Positions 23,200 through 34,299 of a stretch of 64,000 nt of DNA are shown one piece after another (within the stretch, counting starts at the first letter, position 1; each line of letters begins with the position of its first letter). Source of the DNA: Nissolia schottii. Lineage: Eukaryota > Streptophyta > Magnoliopsida > Fabales > Fabaceae. The notes under the pieces are model-generated. The model did no database searches and was not told the origin of the DNA. It worked only from the letters and a program-made list of their open reading frames with translations. The translations under genes were made by a program, and so were the position numbers. The stretch covers positions 152,052 to 216,051 of the forward strand of contig QANU01013978.1 in assembly GCA_003254905.1 (NCBI GenBank), given 5' to 3'.

Positions 23200-25452
23200 A
23201 GTAGAGAAAATATGATGAAATTCTAAAGGTGGTTTTGTTCCTTAAATATGTGGTCTAATTTTAACTGCGGATCATTTTTGTTCTTTTATTTTATGTTAAT
23301 TGATTAAAATAAAGGTTAAAACTATCTAGTAATTTTATTTTTTTTTTACTTTAACAATTACATTGATCGCAATAAGGCTTCGTTTAGTACATCATATATA
23401 TAAGACTTGATAGTATAAGATCTAATATTATAATATAAAAAATACATTGTATAAATTTATGTATTGGCATGTGTTTAGTGCGTCATATATAATTATATGA
23501 TTTTATCTTATTCAATTTTTGTAATATCAATTTATAAGTAATGCTAAAATATAAAATAAATAAAAAAAATAAACTTTTTCTGAAGTATAATCCCTCAAGA
23601 TCATTAAAAAATTCAAATAAAATTATAATGATATTCAACGTTTCCAAAACAAATTATTGTACAGACACCAACTTTTTACAAAAATCGAAAAAAAGTTTAT
23701 TGTAGAGCTTTAAAAAAATGATCCATAATAAATTTATCAAATTTTGCATAAACTCAAATAAAAAAAGTTTTTTTCTCCAAAAATGAATTTTTATTTCTGA
23801 GTCAAATTGATAACTAAAAAAGAATATGAACATGAGGTTTGTGAGTAGTTTTTAAATTGATATGTGCAAAATTTCCATTTTTATGTGCTTTGAATTATCA
23901 AAAGATATTGAATTTGAAGATGAGACAAAACTAGAGACAATAACCATGAGAGAGAGAGAAAGAGAATACAATAATGATGATGATAGACGATTATACGATG
24001 ATGAAAAAAGAAAGATGGGATAAGTAAGAATAATTTAAGATTGGGTAAAAAAAATAATACTATAAATTATTTTTAATCTTTAAAGATTATTTTTAACCAA
24101 TTTTTTAAAGATTATTTTTCACCATATTTTTAACCTTTAATGGTTATTCTTAACCTTTAGAGATTATTTTTAATCTTTGGAGATTATTTTAACAATTAAA
24201 AATAATTATTTTTAATCTTAAAATATTATTTTAATCTTTAATGAGTTAGTCGTTCCTCTCTTGATTTCGGATTCTTGAGACTTTGAGAAAATACGCATAT
24301 TGTTTTTAAAAAAAATTCAACTTTGGAAGGAGTGGATCCAAATGAGTGAGTGAGATGTAGTTACAAAAGCAACAAGTTAGTGGGGTGATAAGGTTTGGTT
24401 AAGTTTGGCGATTTACCTTTAAAAATGTCAAACCAATTGGCAAATTATATATCAAGTTGTTACAAAATCGCCAAACTTGTCAGCGTGTTCTAGGCAAACT
24501 CGTCAAATAGTTTGGCGAGTGGCGGCCCTGACACGCTGTCCGAAACAGGTATAGTTCTATAAAATGTTTTGAAACAGTGATATTTTGATAATATGTTTTG
24601 ATATAAGGAGGATTATAGTAAAAAAAAAAACTCAAAATTAAAGGTAGGGAAATCGAGTCTAGATTTTTAGCCCAGTATGCAATAATGCATGTAATGTGTA
24701 GAAGGCCACCAAGACAGATGTATTAATTTTTTTAGAGTAAGAGTATTAAATCTATGAATTTTTTTTCATAGAATTTTTTATTACTGTTATTATTATTTCA
24801 TTTTGGAAATTGGGGAAATATTTTCGATTTGCATTTTTTTAATTTTAAAAATCGGTGATAATACCTTTGAATTGTAGATTTTTTTTATTTTTATTTTTTA
24901 CAAATCAGGAATAATATCCTCTATTTATTGAAAAGTTCCATGGGTGTTTTCATAAAATTGTTTCAACAGAAATGTCGTTGAGCCGGTCGCCAAGCATTTT
25001 GCATCTTGTTAATGAATTAGGCCTATTTTTTGGCTACGGAATTTCTTGAGTTACTTTTGGAGTAAGAGAATCATTTATTCTAATTCATTAATTGAATGCC
25101 CATTTTTTAATTCTACTCTACCCACCGAAATGTTAGATCCCCGCATAGAGAGAATGTTTTCGAAAAGTAAGAAAAAGACAATTTTATTCTCATTATAAAT
25201 TAGAAAGACAAATTTAGCCTCATCCAAATAACATAACCCTCTTTTTCACTCCCTTTCTAAAATCTATCTCTTCTATCTTTGGCCCTAGCACACCACAATT
25301 GCACCGTCTCTCTCATATCAGGGACAACTCTGCTAGCAACCCGAACATAAGATTTTATAAAGAGTTAAATTTAATAACTTTTTATAAAAACAAGAACATA
25401 CAAAACCATCAATAGTTCTTTTATAAACATTTGGGCCTCCTAATAAGACGAG
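23200..25452. other. Intergenic, repeat-like
   Basis: No gene supported. Between 24060 and 24245 there is a degenerate run of AGATTATTTTTAAYC units of varying spacing. Around 24410-24560 a more GC-rich block (GGCGAGTGGCGGCCCTGACA) looks like part of a dispersed repeat of unknown class. Confidence 0.45.
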
Positions 25453-26609
25453 TTAAGTTTTGTCATTGGCAGCCCAATGCAAAACAGAGCGGACACGAAA
25501 GGTGAGTGATTTGTTTAACCATTTCCAGCCACCAATTCTCTTTTGAAGTATCATCTTTGATGGTTCTGCTTCGCTCTTAGTTGAGGGGGCCTGCTTTTTG
25601 CACAGCACAAAGTTTCTTGTGCCACAAGAACCTATGGGTTCTGATGGGCTTAGAGCTGCACAAAAGTTTCAACACAATAACATAAGGCCTTTAGCTTATA
25701 ATAATAATCATAGAAATTTTCATAATTATATACACCCAGTGTGCATTTTCTTTAGCATGCAAAGAAACGTGTATGATTTTTTTTTTGCATGATTCTTGGA
25801 CACTTTGTGAATTGAATAAAAAAGGTAGAATTAAAAAAAAAAGTTTAAATGACATAACTCGTAAAGCAAGGCAAATTTTATTTTGCCGACGTCCTGGCGG
25901 CTCCACTCTACGGTACTTCACTCAGCCTCTTGCCATTGAAACGGGCATAAGTCCTTGGGAGAACCACACCCCAAAAGTTAGCTATTAGGGAGGGAGAGTC
26001 CAAAGCCTTATAAGGCCTCTTTCAAGGAAACCCACCCGATGTGGAACTCGTTACGGTTACCAAGATTTCAAACATAGAAAACCATTTTCTAATGAAAACA
26101 AAATAAAGAAAATCATTTACTCTGCCAACTCACAAGCAACACTAATGACGTGGAATATTTCTAAATCCCCATCTTAGCTTCCATCGCTCACACAGATTAT
26201 AAAAACGCAATAATCCATGTCTTATTGGTGAAACAAATAACAACTTCAGCAGAAACAAGAGAGCAAATTAAAATGAACCAAATACAATCACATAATTTAG
26301 AAAGGGTAGGTTAGCAATATTACCGTCGAACCCTGCATCGGGGCAATAGAGATAGAAGTTGGTGGCATCGTGTCCCAACAGAGGGAGACGCCCTTCCCTT
26401 GCGTAAGATTTCAGCGCTGTCTCGATGACGCTCGAGACGACGTCGTTCTCGTTCGCCACAAACCTTATTGGGCCCGAACTCCCTAAGATGTTGACCGTGA
26501 TCAAGATCCTGTTCTTGCTCTTCTGATCCTCCTGCTGATCCTTGCTCCAGTTCTTGCTCAACTGTTGCTCCAAGATCTTCTCGATCGCGCCGCCCTTCCT
26601 TGCCGCCAT
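25453..26609 (-). CDS. DUF7054 protein (At4g22758-like), 2 exons
   Basis: Minus-strand exons 26609-26324 and 25655-25453, one GT-AG intron in phase 1, give 162 residues. The core is the plant domain seen in Arabidopsis At4g22758: ILITVNILGSSGPIRFVANE, then ALKSYAREGRLPLLG, then FYLYCPDAG at the end of exon 1. Exon 2 continues with ALSPSEPIGSCGTRNFVLCKK, where relatives usually have SPWDTIGS and NFMLCKK, and ends in a basic tail. Family function is unknown. I chose the ATG at 26609 because its AAGATGGCG context is near ideal; an in-frame ATG at 26666 would add 19 residues (MFPFNFFSKIEIKGPATRK). The intron holds a repeat described separately. Confidence 0.88.
25868..26060 (-). repeat. Dispersed repeat with snRNA-promoter-like USE and TATA, in the DUF7054 intron
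   Basis: On the minus strand, GTTCCACATCG (26047-26037) differs by one base from the plant snRNA upstream element RTCCCACATCG. It is followed after 23 bases by TTATAA within the palindrome CCTTATAAGG (26006-26015). A GGGGTGTGG block follows. Blocks like this recur in many plant genomes, often as LTR or TRIM pieces, so a repeat origin is likely. Confidence 0.45.
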
Positions 26610-26769
26610 CTTTCTTGTTGCTGGGCCTTTGATTTCTATTTTAGAAAAGAAATTAAATGGAAACAAATTAAGGGTGCAAAAGGGTTGAAAGGGTTGGTGT
26701 TGCCAAATTTAGTAGAGGAAGCAATAGGGGAACTTGTTACATGTGAAAGGAAGGGACATTCGATGTAAT

Positions 26770-26788
26770 ATATATATATATATATATG
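26770..26788. repeat. (TA)n microsatellite upstream of the DUF7054 gene
   Basis: A TA run about 160 bases before the start codon. It could serve as an AT-rich promoter element but is too simple to call. Confidence 0.8.
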
Positions 26789-26829
26789 AGGAGTAGAATA
26801 ACAATACATGGGACAAGAGAACAATATTC

Positions 26830-28310
26830 ACAATATGCATCTCATGCCCTTTGTGTGATATGGTTGTCCTTGTTTGTTCAATTTTCCAAGTCTGTTTTGG
26901 TACGTTTCATGTGCATACGTAATCTGTTTTATATTTGGATATTGCATTAATTGTTGTGGTTTAAAATGACAATACATTTATGCGCAGATTTACTCATTTG
27001 GAGTAAGTGAATTGAATGCTTTTTTTTTTTGATTAAGTGAATGAATTTGTACTTGGTGGAATAATTTTGGAGGTAGGTATTCAAGGAATTTGAAGAGGAT
27101 TTAAATTTTATTTTTTCATTCAGGATTTTTTTTTCCTTGTTCCTTAGTAAGTATCTGAGGGAATAAATATCTTAATTTAATCTATTTTTGTTTTGATTAA
27201 ATCAGAAACATCTAGAACACGTTACCATAAATCTGACTAATGTGCCCGACCCAACTTTAAAAATGTTAAAAAATGGACGAACCATTATAAAATAAAATAA
27301 AATAAAGAATAGAGCACATATATCACTTCTATGTTTAGCTGTTTAACAAAGGAAGGAAAAGAAAAATAGAGGAAAAATAATGGTTGTAGTTTTACTTTCT
27401 CGTTTCATATTATTAATTTTTAAATATAATTTTAGATTATGCTCACGAGTTTTGATTTTATAAGGAAAGGAAAAAGAGAAGATTTGTGAGAATTATTCTT
27501 TGATCACGAGTTTTAATTTTTGAAGGAAAAAACATTTGAAGTTTTGTTTGGTCTTTAAAATCTTCTAAAATCTCCATTTAATAATTTCCTAAATTGACAA
27601 TTTTTAATCAATTTTTAATTAAACATACCATCTTATTCTTATTAAAAATTTTAAATACCAATTTTATCATTTAATCAAACATATTAATTATATTCCGTTA
27701 TTATAATATAAGCTCTTCATTTCCTTCTTCTTAATTATATATAGACTCGTGATCAAAGATAAAATAAAAACCCTTTAAGCATTCTCATTCTACTGCCTTT
27801 TCTTCTCCTTTAAACGCCGTCTTCCCTGTCATTTCCCATTAAACTGATAGGCATAGCCTTAGGCATCTCTATTATTATTCTCTTATTTACCACCAGAAAT
27901 ACAAAGTAGCCAGAGATGGGAAAAAAAGTACAAAGTTCATAGAGATGGGAAGAAAATAGATATTAAGTTATTAAAGGATTTAAAGTTTATTATAACCATG
28001 TATTCATAATTTTTTTTTACATGAATGCCTTATAAAATATTTTAAATTTAAAAAATAAATATTAAATCTAACTAATTGCATTTTGAATTTAAGGAATGCT
28101 TTGTTTATTTTTATTTCTTTAATTAACAACACTAATCAACAAATCCTTATTAATAATATACTAAAGGGTTTATTTAAAAATACCTTGTTTAAAAATTTTA
28201 AAGAATGCATTATATATTTTTATTTTTATTTTAAACGAGTGCATATAATTATTAGAAAAACACTAAAGGAAAAAAAAAAAAGGCTCCTCGGTAAATAATT
28301 TTGTGTGGCC
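26830..28310. other. AT-rich intergenic stretch
   Basis: No gene or element recognised. Some short direct repeats occur around TCACGAGTTTT (about 27444 and 27503). Confidence 0.6.
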
Positions 28311-28565
28311 ATATTGATCTTCCTTGATTGCGGCAGGAAATTTTAATGAGATTGTGAGTAGTCAGGAGGTGAAGGGTGGTCAGTTTTCTTCCAACAGGGC
28401 AATGGCTTTTTTAGAATTGTCTCGATGATTGTGATCTCCTTTGATTTGGAAGCTATGAGTAACAAATTTACTTGGCAACATAGTGTCTGTGGATTTCAAG
28501 TAGTTTCCACGTGTTTAGACAGAGCAGTGGCAGATTTGGCTTGGCGCCTAAAGTCTTAGAGTAAT

Positions 28566-29487
28566 ACTAAGTGTATATTAATTGTCTGCTAATATTATAA
28601 ACGTGTGAACAAATATTTTATACACACATGCATAAATATTATAAAACTGATGAACAAACATTTTTACGTACATAAGTAAGATAAAATGAGAATTGTGACA
28701 CATTAAATGCTGAAAAGTAACGGTCACACCCTTTTAAATGAACATTGCAAAACAGATGAATAAATGTTAAAGGACAAATAAAGCAGCATTATGAAACACA
28801 AAAAATAAAATAAAATGAGACTCGTGTAAACTAAATAGTGAAGACTCTCTCTCCCCTGCTCCCTCACACTCTCTCGTAAATAAACATTACAACACTCTAA
28901 AATAAATGTTACAAAACTCATAGACAAGTATTACACCACACAAAAACGAAGATGTAAACAACCATTACTTCACTCGTAAACAAACATTATACTACCCACA
29001 AACAAACATTTCACCACGCTAAAATATTACACCACAAATAAACAAGCATTACTACACTCAGGAACAGACGTTACAACACTCGTAAACAAACATTACACTA
29101 CAAAAAAAAAAGAATAAATAAATAAATATTACAACATTCATAAAAAAATATTACACCATGTAGAAACATTACAAAATATATATAACATGGATTAGAGAAA
29201 AGTGTCTTCGTTTATGCTCTCAATAACGTTTTAAGAAAAAAAATGAAGACGAACCCCGAAAAAGGGTAGAAACAAATAAAGAAACAAGAGAAAAAAAAGA
29301 AAAGAAAAGAGAAAATGAAGAAGAAAAAAACAACATAATGAAAAAAATAGCAATTGTAGGTAAAATAATTGAACAAATATTAAAGGAGAGTGTGTCGTTG
29401 CAATGAAAAAACGAAAANAAGGAGAGGAGAAGGAGAAGAACGAGAGTGAGGGAGAGTGGGTGAAGGAGAAAGAAAGTAAATATTCAA
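28566..29487. mobile_element. Foldback-type insertion with AACAAACATTACA arrays, inside the LINE
   Basis: It interrupts the LINE endonuclease. It starts with ATACTAAGTGTA, a 12-base match to the left end of the 42-44 kb element. From about 28870 to 29170 it holds some 12 drifting copies of a 20-25 base unit around AAACAAACATTACAC, then a purine-rich stretch of GA/GAA words to 29480. The right boundary is uncertain. A single N lies at 29418. Confidence 0.5.
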
Positions 29488-29499
29488 TTTTGGTGGACA

Positions 29500-29734
29500 T
29501 TTATTTTTTGTTGAACAAAAGTTTAGGCCAAGGTAGACACCGATATCCCATCAGGGTCATGCCATGCGTCTAGGCTTGTTAAGCGCTTACAAAGGTACTT
29601 ACAGGTCACCCATCAACAAGGCCCTCACATTGGTGAGCGGGATTCGAATCCTTACCCTTTTGGGGTAAGAGCCCAAACCTTAACCAATTGTGCTAGTCCT
29701 TGTTGGCATGTTGGAAGACACTTGGTGGATACTT
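29500..29734 (-). mobile_element. tRNA-derived SINE-like insertion
   Basis: On the minus strand an A-box-like TAGCACAATTGGTTAAGG (about 29695-29678) is followed about 28 bases later by a B-box-like GGATTCGAATC (29651-29641), with a 3' tail rich in A and T. Possible 12-base target repeats TTTTGGTGGACA stand at 29488-29499 and 29735-29746. No intact tRNA fold is present. Confidence 0.55.
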
Positions 29735-30401
29735 TTTTGGTGGACACAAAGCATTTCTCAAATTTCCAGGATGCTCTTGTGAAGGTCCTTCCTAGGTTCT
29801 ACTCAGATCATCACTCTCTACTTTTTTCTGGTTAGCAGGTTTACATGGTTGTAGAGGCCTCGTCCTTTCCATTTTGAAGTTGCTTGGTCTTATCATCATC
29901 TTTATAAGCAAGTGATGTGGGATGCTTGGCGGCAGGGTAATCCCGATGCCTCTGATAAGCTCTTAACAAACCAGGATTGATTCCCTCTCTTTCAACCAGA
30001 ATGTGTTTGGTAATGTTTTTCACCAATAACGTCATATGGAGACTAGGACTCATGGCATTCAGAGAGAACGTGAGTTATGTGACAGTCATAGCCTTCGTGG
30101 CACGGAGAGATCGCTTGAATTAGAGTATTCTCGAATTATATGACAAGAAGAGGTTATATGGCACCAAAAACCCTGTGATCAGTGGGTGAAATTAGGTGAT
30201 AGAAATACCTCATTTTTATCATGCTCAGATTGTTATTAAAAGGAAGCGTAACAAAGTAGAGGGTATTTTTCTAGAAGGTGATATCTATGCACTGACCATA
30301 AAATTCTTTCCCTAGGGACACTTAAATTTTTTTAAAAAAATATTTATCTCTCTCCATGACAACGTGGGGTTTTTTATTTTGGCACTAATACTTATGCTCA
30401 T

Positions 30402-31010
30402 ATGTCCATAAAGGAGAGTTCTTCTTTAATGAAGCAGGTTACCATTGACGAAGTATGGGAAGCGTTGAGGTTTATGAAAAGTTTTCAAAGATGGGTAGTG
30501 GACAAGCGAATCAAAGAGACTCTTATTGGTCTCATTCCTAAAGAGGACACTCCCACGCGTTTCTCCCAGTTTCACCCTATCAGTCTTTGTAATGTCAACT
30601 TCAAATTTCTCTCCAAGGTCTTGGTCAATAGATTTAGACCAATTTCATCGAAGATTGTGGGTCCTTTTCAGTGTAGTTTCCTCCTTGGGCATAGCACATC
30701 AGATAATGTTTTTATTGTACAAGATATTCTTCGTTTCATGAGAAAGGGTAACGTGGTTTTGAAGATTGATCTCCATAAAGCGTATCACAACATCAAATGG
30801 AGTTTTCTGGAGAATACTACGTTGGAATTTGTCTTTCCTGACTCACTTGTTCGGATGGTTATGTTCTATTTCTCTTCATCTTCTCGGTCGCTCCTGTGGA
30901 ATGGGTCTTGGTCTGAGTGCTTCATCCCTAATCGGGGTTTGCGCCAAGGTTATCCAATTTCTCCCTATCTCTTTGTACTCCACATGGAAAAATTATATCT
31001 TATTTGATTC
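30402..31010 (+). pseudogene. LINE reverse transcriptase fragment
   Basis: A 201-codon open stretch with L1-type RT blocks: IGLIPKEDTPTRFSQFHPIS (fingers), KVLVNRF, FLLGHSTSDN (palm approach), KIDLHKAYHNIKW (motif A region, where KAYD is usual and the second aspartate is changed), and RGLRQGYPISPYLF (motif B). The FADD motif lies about 80 bases further on in another frame. It is part of the LINE above and not active. Confidence 0.88.
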
Positions 31011-31959
31011 ATGACAAAGTGGCAAATAGGAGTTGGTGCCCTATGACTCATATCTCAAGGTGGTATGGGAATTACTCACCTATTCTTTGCGGATGATATT
31101 ATGTTATTTGATAAAGCCTCTACTAAGAAAATGCGTCCCATTATGGATGTTCTTAATTCTTTCGCGGCATGGTCTGGCCTTTAGGATAATGTGGGTGAGT
31201 CCAAGTCAATCATTGGTTCTGTCGTGCCCCGTTTGAAGCATGATAAGATTGTTAGTGTTTCTAGTATCCCTTTCACAAGTAACTTGGGCAGATATTGAGT
31301 TTCAACTTAGCGCATAGGAGATTCAAGAATGCTGATTTTGGTTTTTTTTTTTTTTTTTCTTGATAGATTCCATTCTAAATTCAATGGCTGGAAAACAAGG
31401 TTCCTCAACAAGGCAGGGAGAGTGACTCTTGCCAAGTCAGTGTTAATGTTAATCCCTATATATATACAATGTTTGTGACATGGATCCGTCAAGCTTCTTG
31501 TGATAAGATTGATCTCTTTGTTTGGAATTTCATTTGGGGAAGGAGTGGTGATCAATGGGACATGAATTCTGTGAGTTGATCAAAGGCGTGCAAGCATCAT
31601 AATAAGGGAGGGCTTGGTATTAGAACGATGTACTGCTCGAATGTATCTATCTTGGGAAAATTTTCATGGGATTATATTTACTCTTCATCCAAAATTTTGC
31701 CATCTCTTATTCATGAAGTCTATCCGAATAAGGGGATTGGTCTTTCGATGATGGCGGGCCAAATTTATCCTCTATTTGGAGATTGTTGAAAAAAAGATTC
31801 AATTAGCCTGTCTACGGAGTTCGATTTCTGTCTTGGTCAAGGTGATCACTCTTTTTGGTTTTCTCTGTGGCATCCAGTGGGTAGGCTTGGGGACCTTGTT
31901 CCCTACATTCATATATCTAACACTGCCCTTAATGTCAAAGACATGTGGAGGGATGAGAG

Positions 31960-32267
31960 TACGGCTGTCAAAACGAGAGGGCCCGCCCGTTTATGGCCTG
32001 CAGGCCTAAACAGGTTGCTCGCTAGCCCGTTTATTTTTTTAAAAAAAATAAAAAAATTCAAAAAAAATATTTTAAAAATTAAAAAAATTCACTGGCTCAT
32101 GGGCCAGTCCGTGAGCCAAACGGGCCGGGCCTAAATGGGCCGGGCCTAAACGGGTGGGCTTAAACGGACCGATCCAATTTTTTTCAAATTTTTGCGGGCT
32201 TATTTTTTATATGTAAAGTCCATCCATTTAGCCGGGTAAATAGACCGAACCCATTTTAACAGCCCTA
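31960..32267. mobile_element. hAT-type MITE (308 bp) nested in the LINE
   Basis: The termini TACGGCTGTCAAAA and, mirrored, TAGGGCTGTTAAAA form imperfect inverted repeats. They are flanked by 8-base repeats GATGAGAG (31952-31959) and GACGAGAG (32268-32275), identical at 7 of 8 positions. The 8-base duplication and TIR style fit the hAT superfamily. The interior is rich in GGGCC/GCCCG words. Confidence 0.75.
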
Positions 32268-32671
32268 GACGAGAGTTAGGATTTGTCCACCCTTTTGACA
32301 CTGTTGATGGCGTAGTTGTTGCAACTCGTTCCCAGTAAGTGTGATTGGCTTCACTCTTATTCTAATGATTGCATTATTTGACAGGCTAATTCCCCGGGAT
32401 CCTACCATGTGGCTTCATAGTATTGGTGGCTTTAACGCCAACAAGATGCTACCAGGGTTCAGATTGCTAACATGAGCTCATGATTTTGGGTTTGGAAGTT
32501 GCCCACAACGACGAAATGTTAATATTTCATCTGGTTGTGCTGTCACTTTTCCATCCCTGTTAATGTTGTTCGTGCTCACAAGCAAGTGGCTACTTCCAAC
32601 CAGTGCACTAGATGCAATGATTGTGTTGAAGCTGTTCTCCACTGCATTCGTGACTGCCTGTGTGTGAGAGC

Positions 32672-32886
32672 ATTGAACCAGAGAGAATTGAGATGAGAGA
32701 ATTGGAAATGAATGAGAATGAATTGATGATTTGCTTGCTTCACAAGCAAGACTTATATACAACCAACAAGGCAGACTTACATTGCAAGCTGTCAATAACT
32801 GAATAACAGAAACATATGGCTAAAGGTTTGTTAAATAACTAACTAACCAAACTAACTAAATGAAAATACATTCATTTACTCTAATA
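32672..32886 (-). mobile_element. Short solo-LTR-like insertion in the LINE
   Basis: Flanked by GAGAGC on both sides (32666-32671 and 32887-32892). On the minus strand it has a TATATAAG box and a CT-rich leader, as in copia-type LTRs. The LINE reading frame runs on (CLCVRAMWKS) once the insert and one GAGAGC copy are left out. The first bases are TA rather than the usual TG, so the exact LTR ends are tentative. Confidence 0.65.
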
Positions 32887-33241
32887 GAGAGCTATGTGGA
32901 AAAGTTTTTCAGTGCTTAAGTCTATCCTTTTGGAATTTAATCATATTTGTTGGTTGAGGGAGGTGTTGTCCCTTCCTCAAGCGACCTTGTTTTGTTGCAT
33001 CTTATGGTGGGTTCAGAGGGCTAGAAACGAGAAGGTCTTGAATGATAAACAACTATCTCTTTTCTCTGCTCGAAATCGAATGCTTGCTGATATGCAAGTT
33101 ATTGAGAGCTCAGTTTGCACCCGCAGTTCCTACGTGTGTGCTATGAAGTGGTCGTGACCACCAAATGGGGTTGTGAAAATTAATGTGGATAGAGCTCCTT
33201 TGGAAATCCTGATCCAGTAGGATTTGGAGGCATTTTTCGGG

Positions 33242-33472
33242 TGTTAAGAATAATATATATTATATTTGATCTGATTTGATATACATTATGTTTGATTTGA
33301 TTTGATTGTGATTTATTTTTTGCCGTTGATTTGTAAATAGGCCCACTTTCTATTGTAAATCATCTCAGATATACAACAACTCTCAGATAATACAATTGTT
33401 ATTTCTTTGTTAGCTATCTTTTTCCTATATTTTTTGGTGTTCCATTTATCTAATTTTCCACGATGTTTAACA
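33242..33472 (+). mobile_element. Solo LTR (231 bp) nested in the LINE
   Basis: Starts TGTTAAGA and ends TTTAACA, so it has the canonical TG...CA ends with a short inverted repeat. It is flanked by identical 5-base duplications TCGGG (33237-33241 and 33473-33477). The LINE RNase H-like frame is continuous across the site without the insert. This is what remains after recombination between the two LTRs of a retrotransposon. Confidence 0.85.
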
Positions 33473-33605
33473 TCGGGATTGACAAGATAAGTGGTTGCTT
33501 GGCTTTCATCGTAGTATTGATGTTTCTGGTAATCTGCAGGTCGAATTAATGGTGTTGGTGCATGGTCTTCGCATTGCTTGGGAGCGGGGGTTTAGGCACT
33601 TGATT

Positions 33606-33780
33606 TGTGAAAGCGACTGTATGGAAGCTCTTCGCTTGGTTAAGAGTGGGTGTGAAAGCGACTGTATGGAAGCTCTTCGCTTGGTTAAGAGTGGGTGAAC
33701 TATTGATTTGCATCGTCATAGCAACCATGCTATCATTGCTGAGATTAAGCTGTGGCTATCATTGCTGAGATTAAGCTGTG
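33606..33780 (+). repeat. Two tandem duplications in the LINE RNase H region
   Basis: A 45-base unit is duplicated exactly (33606-33650 and 33651-33695) and repeats 15 codons in frame. Just after it a 26-base unit is duplicated (33729-33754 and 33755-33780). Both pairs are perfect, so they are recent compared with the LINE itself. Confidence 0.9.
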
Positions 33781-33983
33781 GCTAAACATGGATTGAGAGG
33801 TGTCTTTATAACATTTTTTTTTATGCTGACTTTTTGGTTAAGGGCGGCACCATGGGCCATGACATGCTAATTACTTTCGATGAGGCTCCTTTCGGTCTCG
33901 ACTCTCTCATTCAAAATGACCACACGAGATTTTTCTACGAGAGGTTGTAATTTTTTTTTCGTTTTCTTTTTTGTTGCACAAAA

Positions 33984-34290
33984 AAATAGGTTAAATATGT
34001 TTTTAGTTCTTATAAAATTAAAAATTTTGTGCTTGGTCCCCGAAAATTTTTTCATTAAGAATTAGTCTCTAAAAAATGTGACATCATTAAATGTAACTGT
34101 TAAATGTGACATGTGACATCATTAAATGTATCACGTGACATATTTAACGGTTACATCAGCACTTATCTCTCATTCTAACAGATGGGACTAAAACCTACCA
34201 AACTTTTTTTAGGGACTAATTCCTAACAAAATAATTTTCAAAGACCAAACACAAAATTTTTAATTTTACATGGACTAAAAACATATTTAA
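33984..34290. mobile_element. MITE with ~85-bp inverted repeats
   Basis: Left arm begins TTAAATATGTTTTTAG at 33991, and the right arm ends with its mirror at 34290. Arms stay alike for about 85 bases, including AATTTTGTGYTTGGTC and ATTAGTCYCTAAAAA. Possible 9-base duplications TGCACAAAA (33975-33983) and TGCAAAAAA (34291-34299) differ at one position, which fits a Mutator-type MITE. It sits at the 3' end of the LINE. Confidence 0.7.
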
Positions 34291-34299
34291 TGCAAAAAA

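Larger units (their letters stand above)
28315..33960 (+). mobile_element. Old L1-type LINE, split by nested insertions
   Basis: Plus-strand pieces of one LINE ORF2 occur in order. They are: endonuclease (28330-28560, a GNFNEI block and LDRAVAD; resumed at about 29750 with VLPRFYSDHHSLLF); reverse transcriptase (30402-31010, then FFADDIMLFDKA near 31085 in another frame); the connecting and zinc-knuckle region (31380-33150, with CNDCVEAVLHCIRDC); and an RNase H-like end (33160-33700, with ICESDC). The tail reaches about 33945, followed by a T-rich run. Many stops and frameshifts make it inactive. Insertions are listed separately. Confidence 0.85.

Noticed and set aside
28870..29170. CRISPR-like array
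   Set aside because: Units drift in both sequence and spacing, there are no unique spacers of constant length, and the DNA is from a plant.
29231..29500. Phe/Leu/Ser-rich minus-strand frame of 89 codons
   Set aside because: Created by the purine-rich block of the foldback-type insertion; it also crosses an N.
29641..29695. tRNA gene on the minus strand
   Set aside because: Only the internal promoter boxes are tRNA-like. No full cloverleaf forms, and the surroundings fit a SINE in a LINE.
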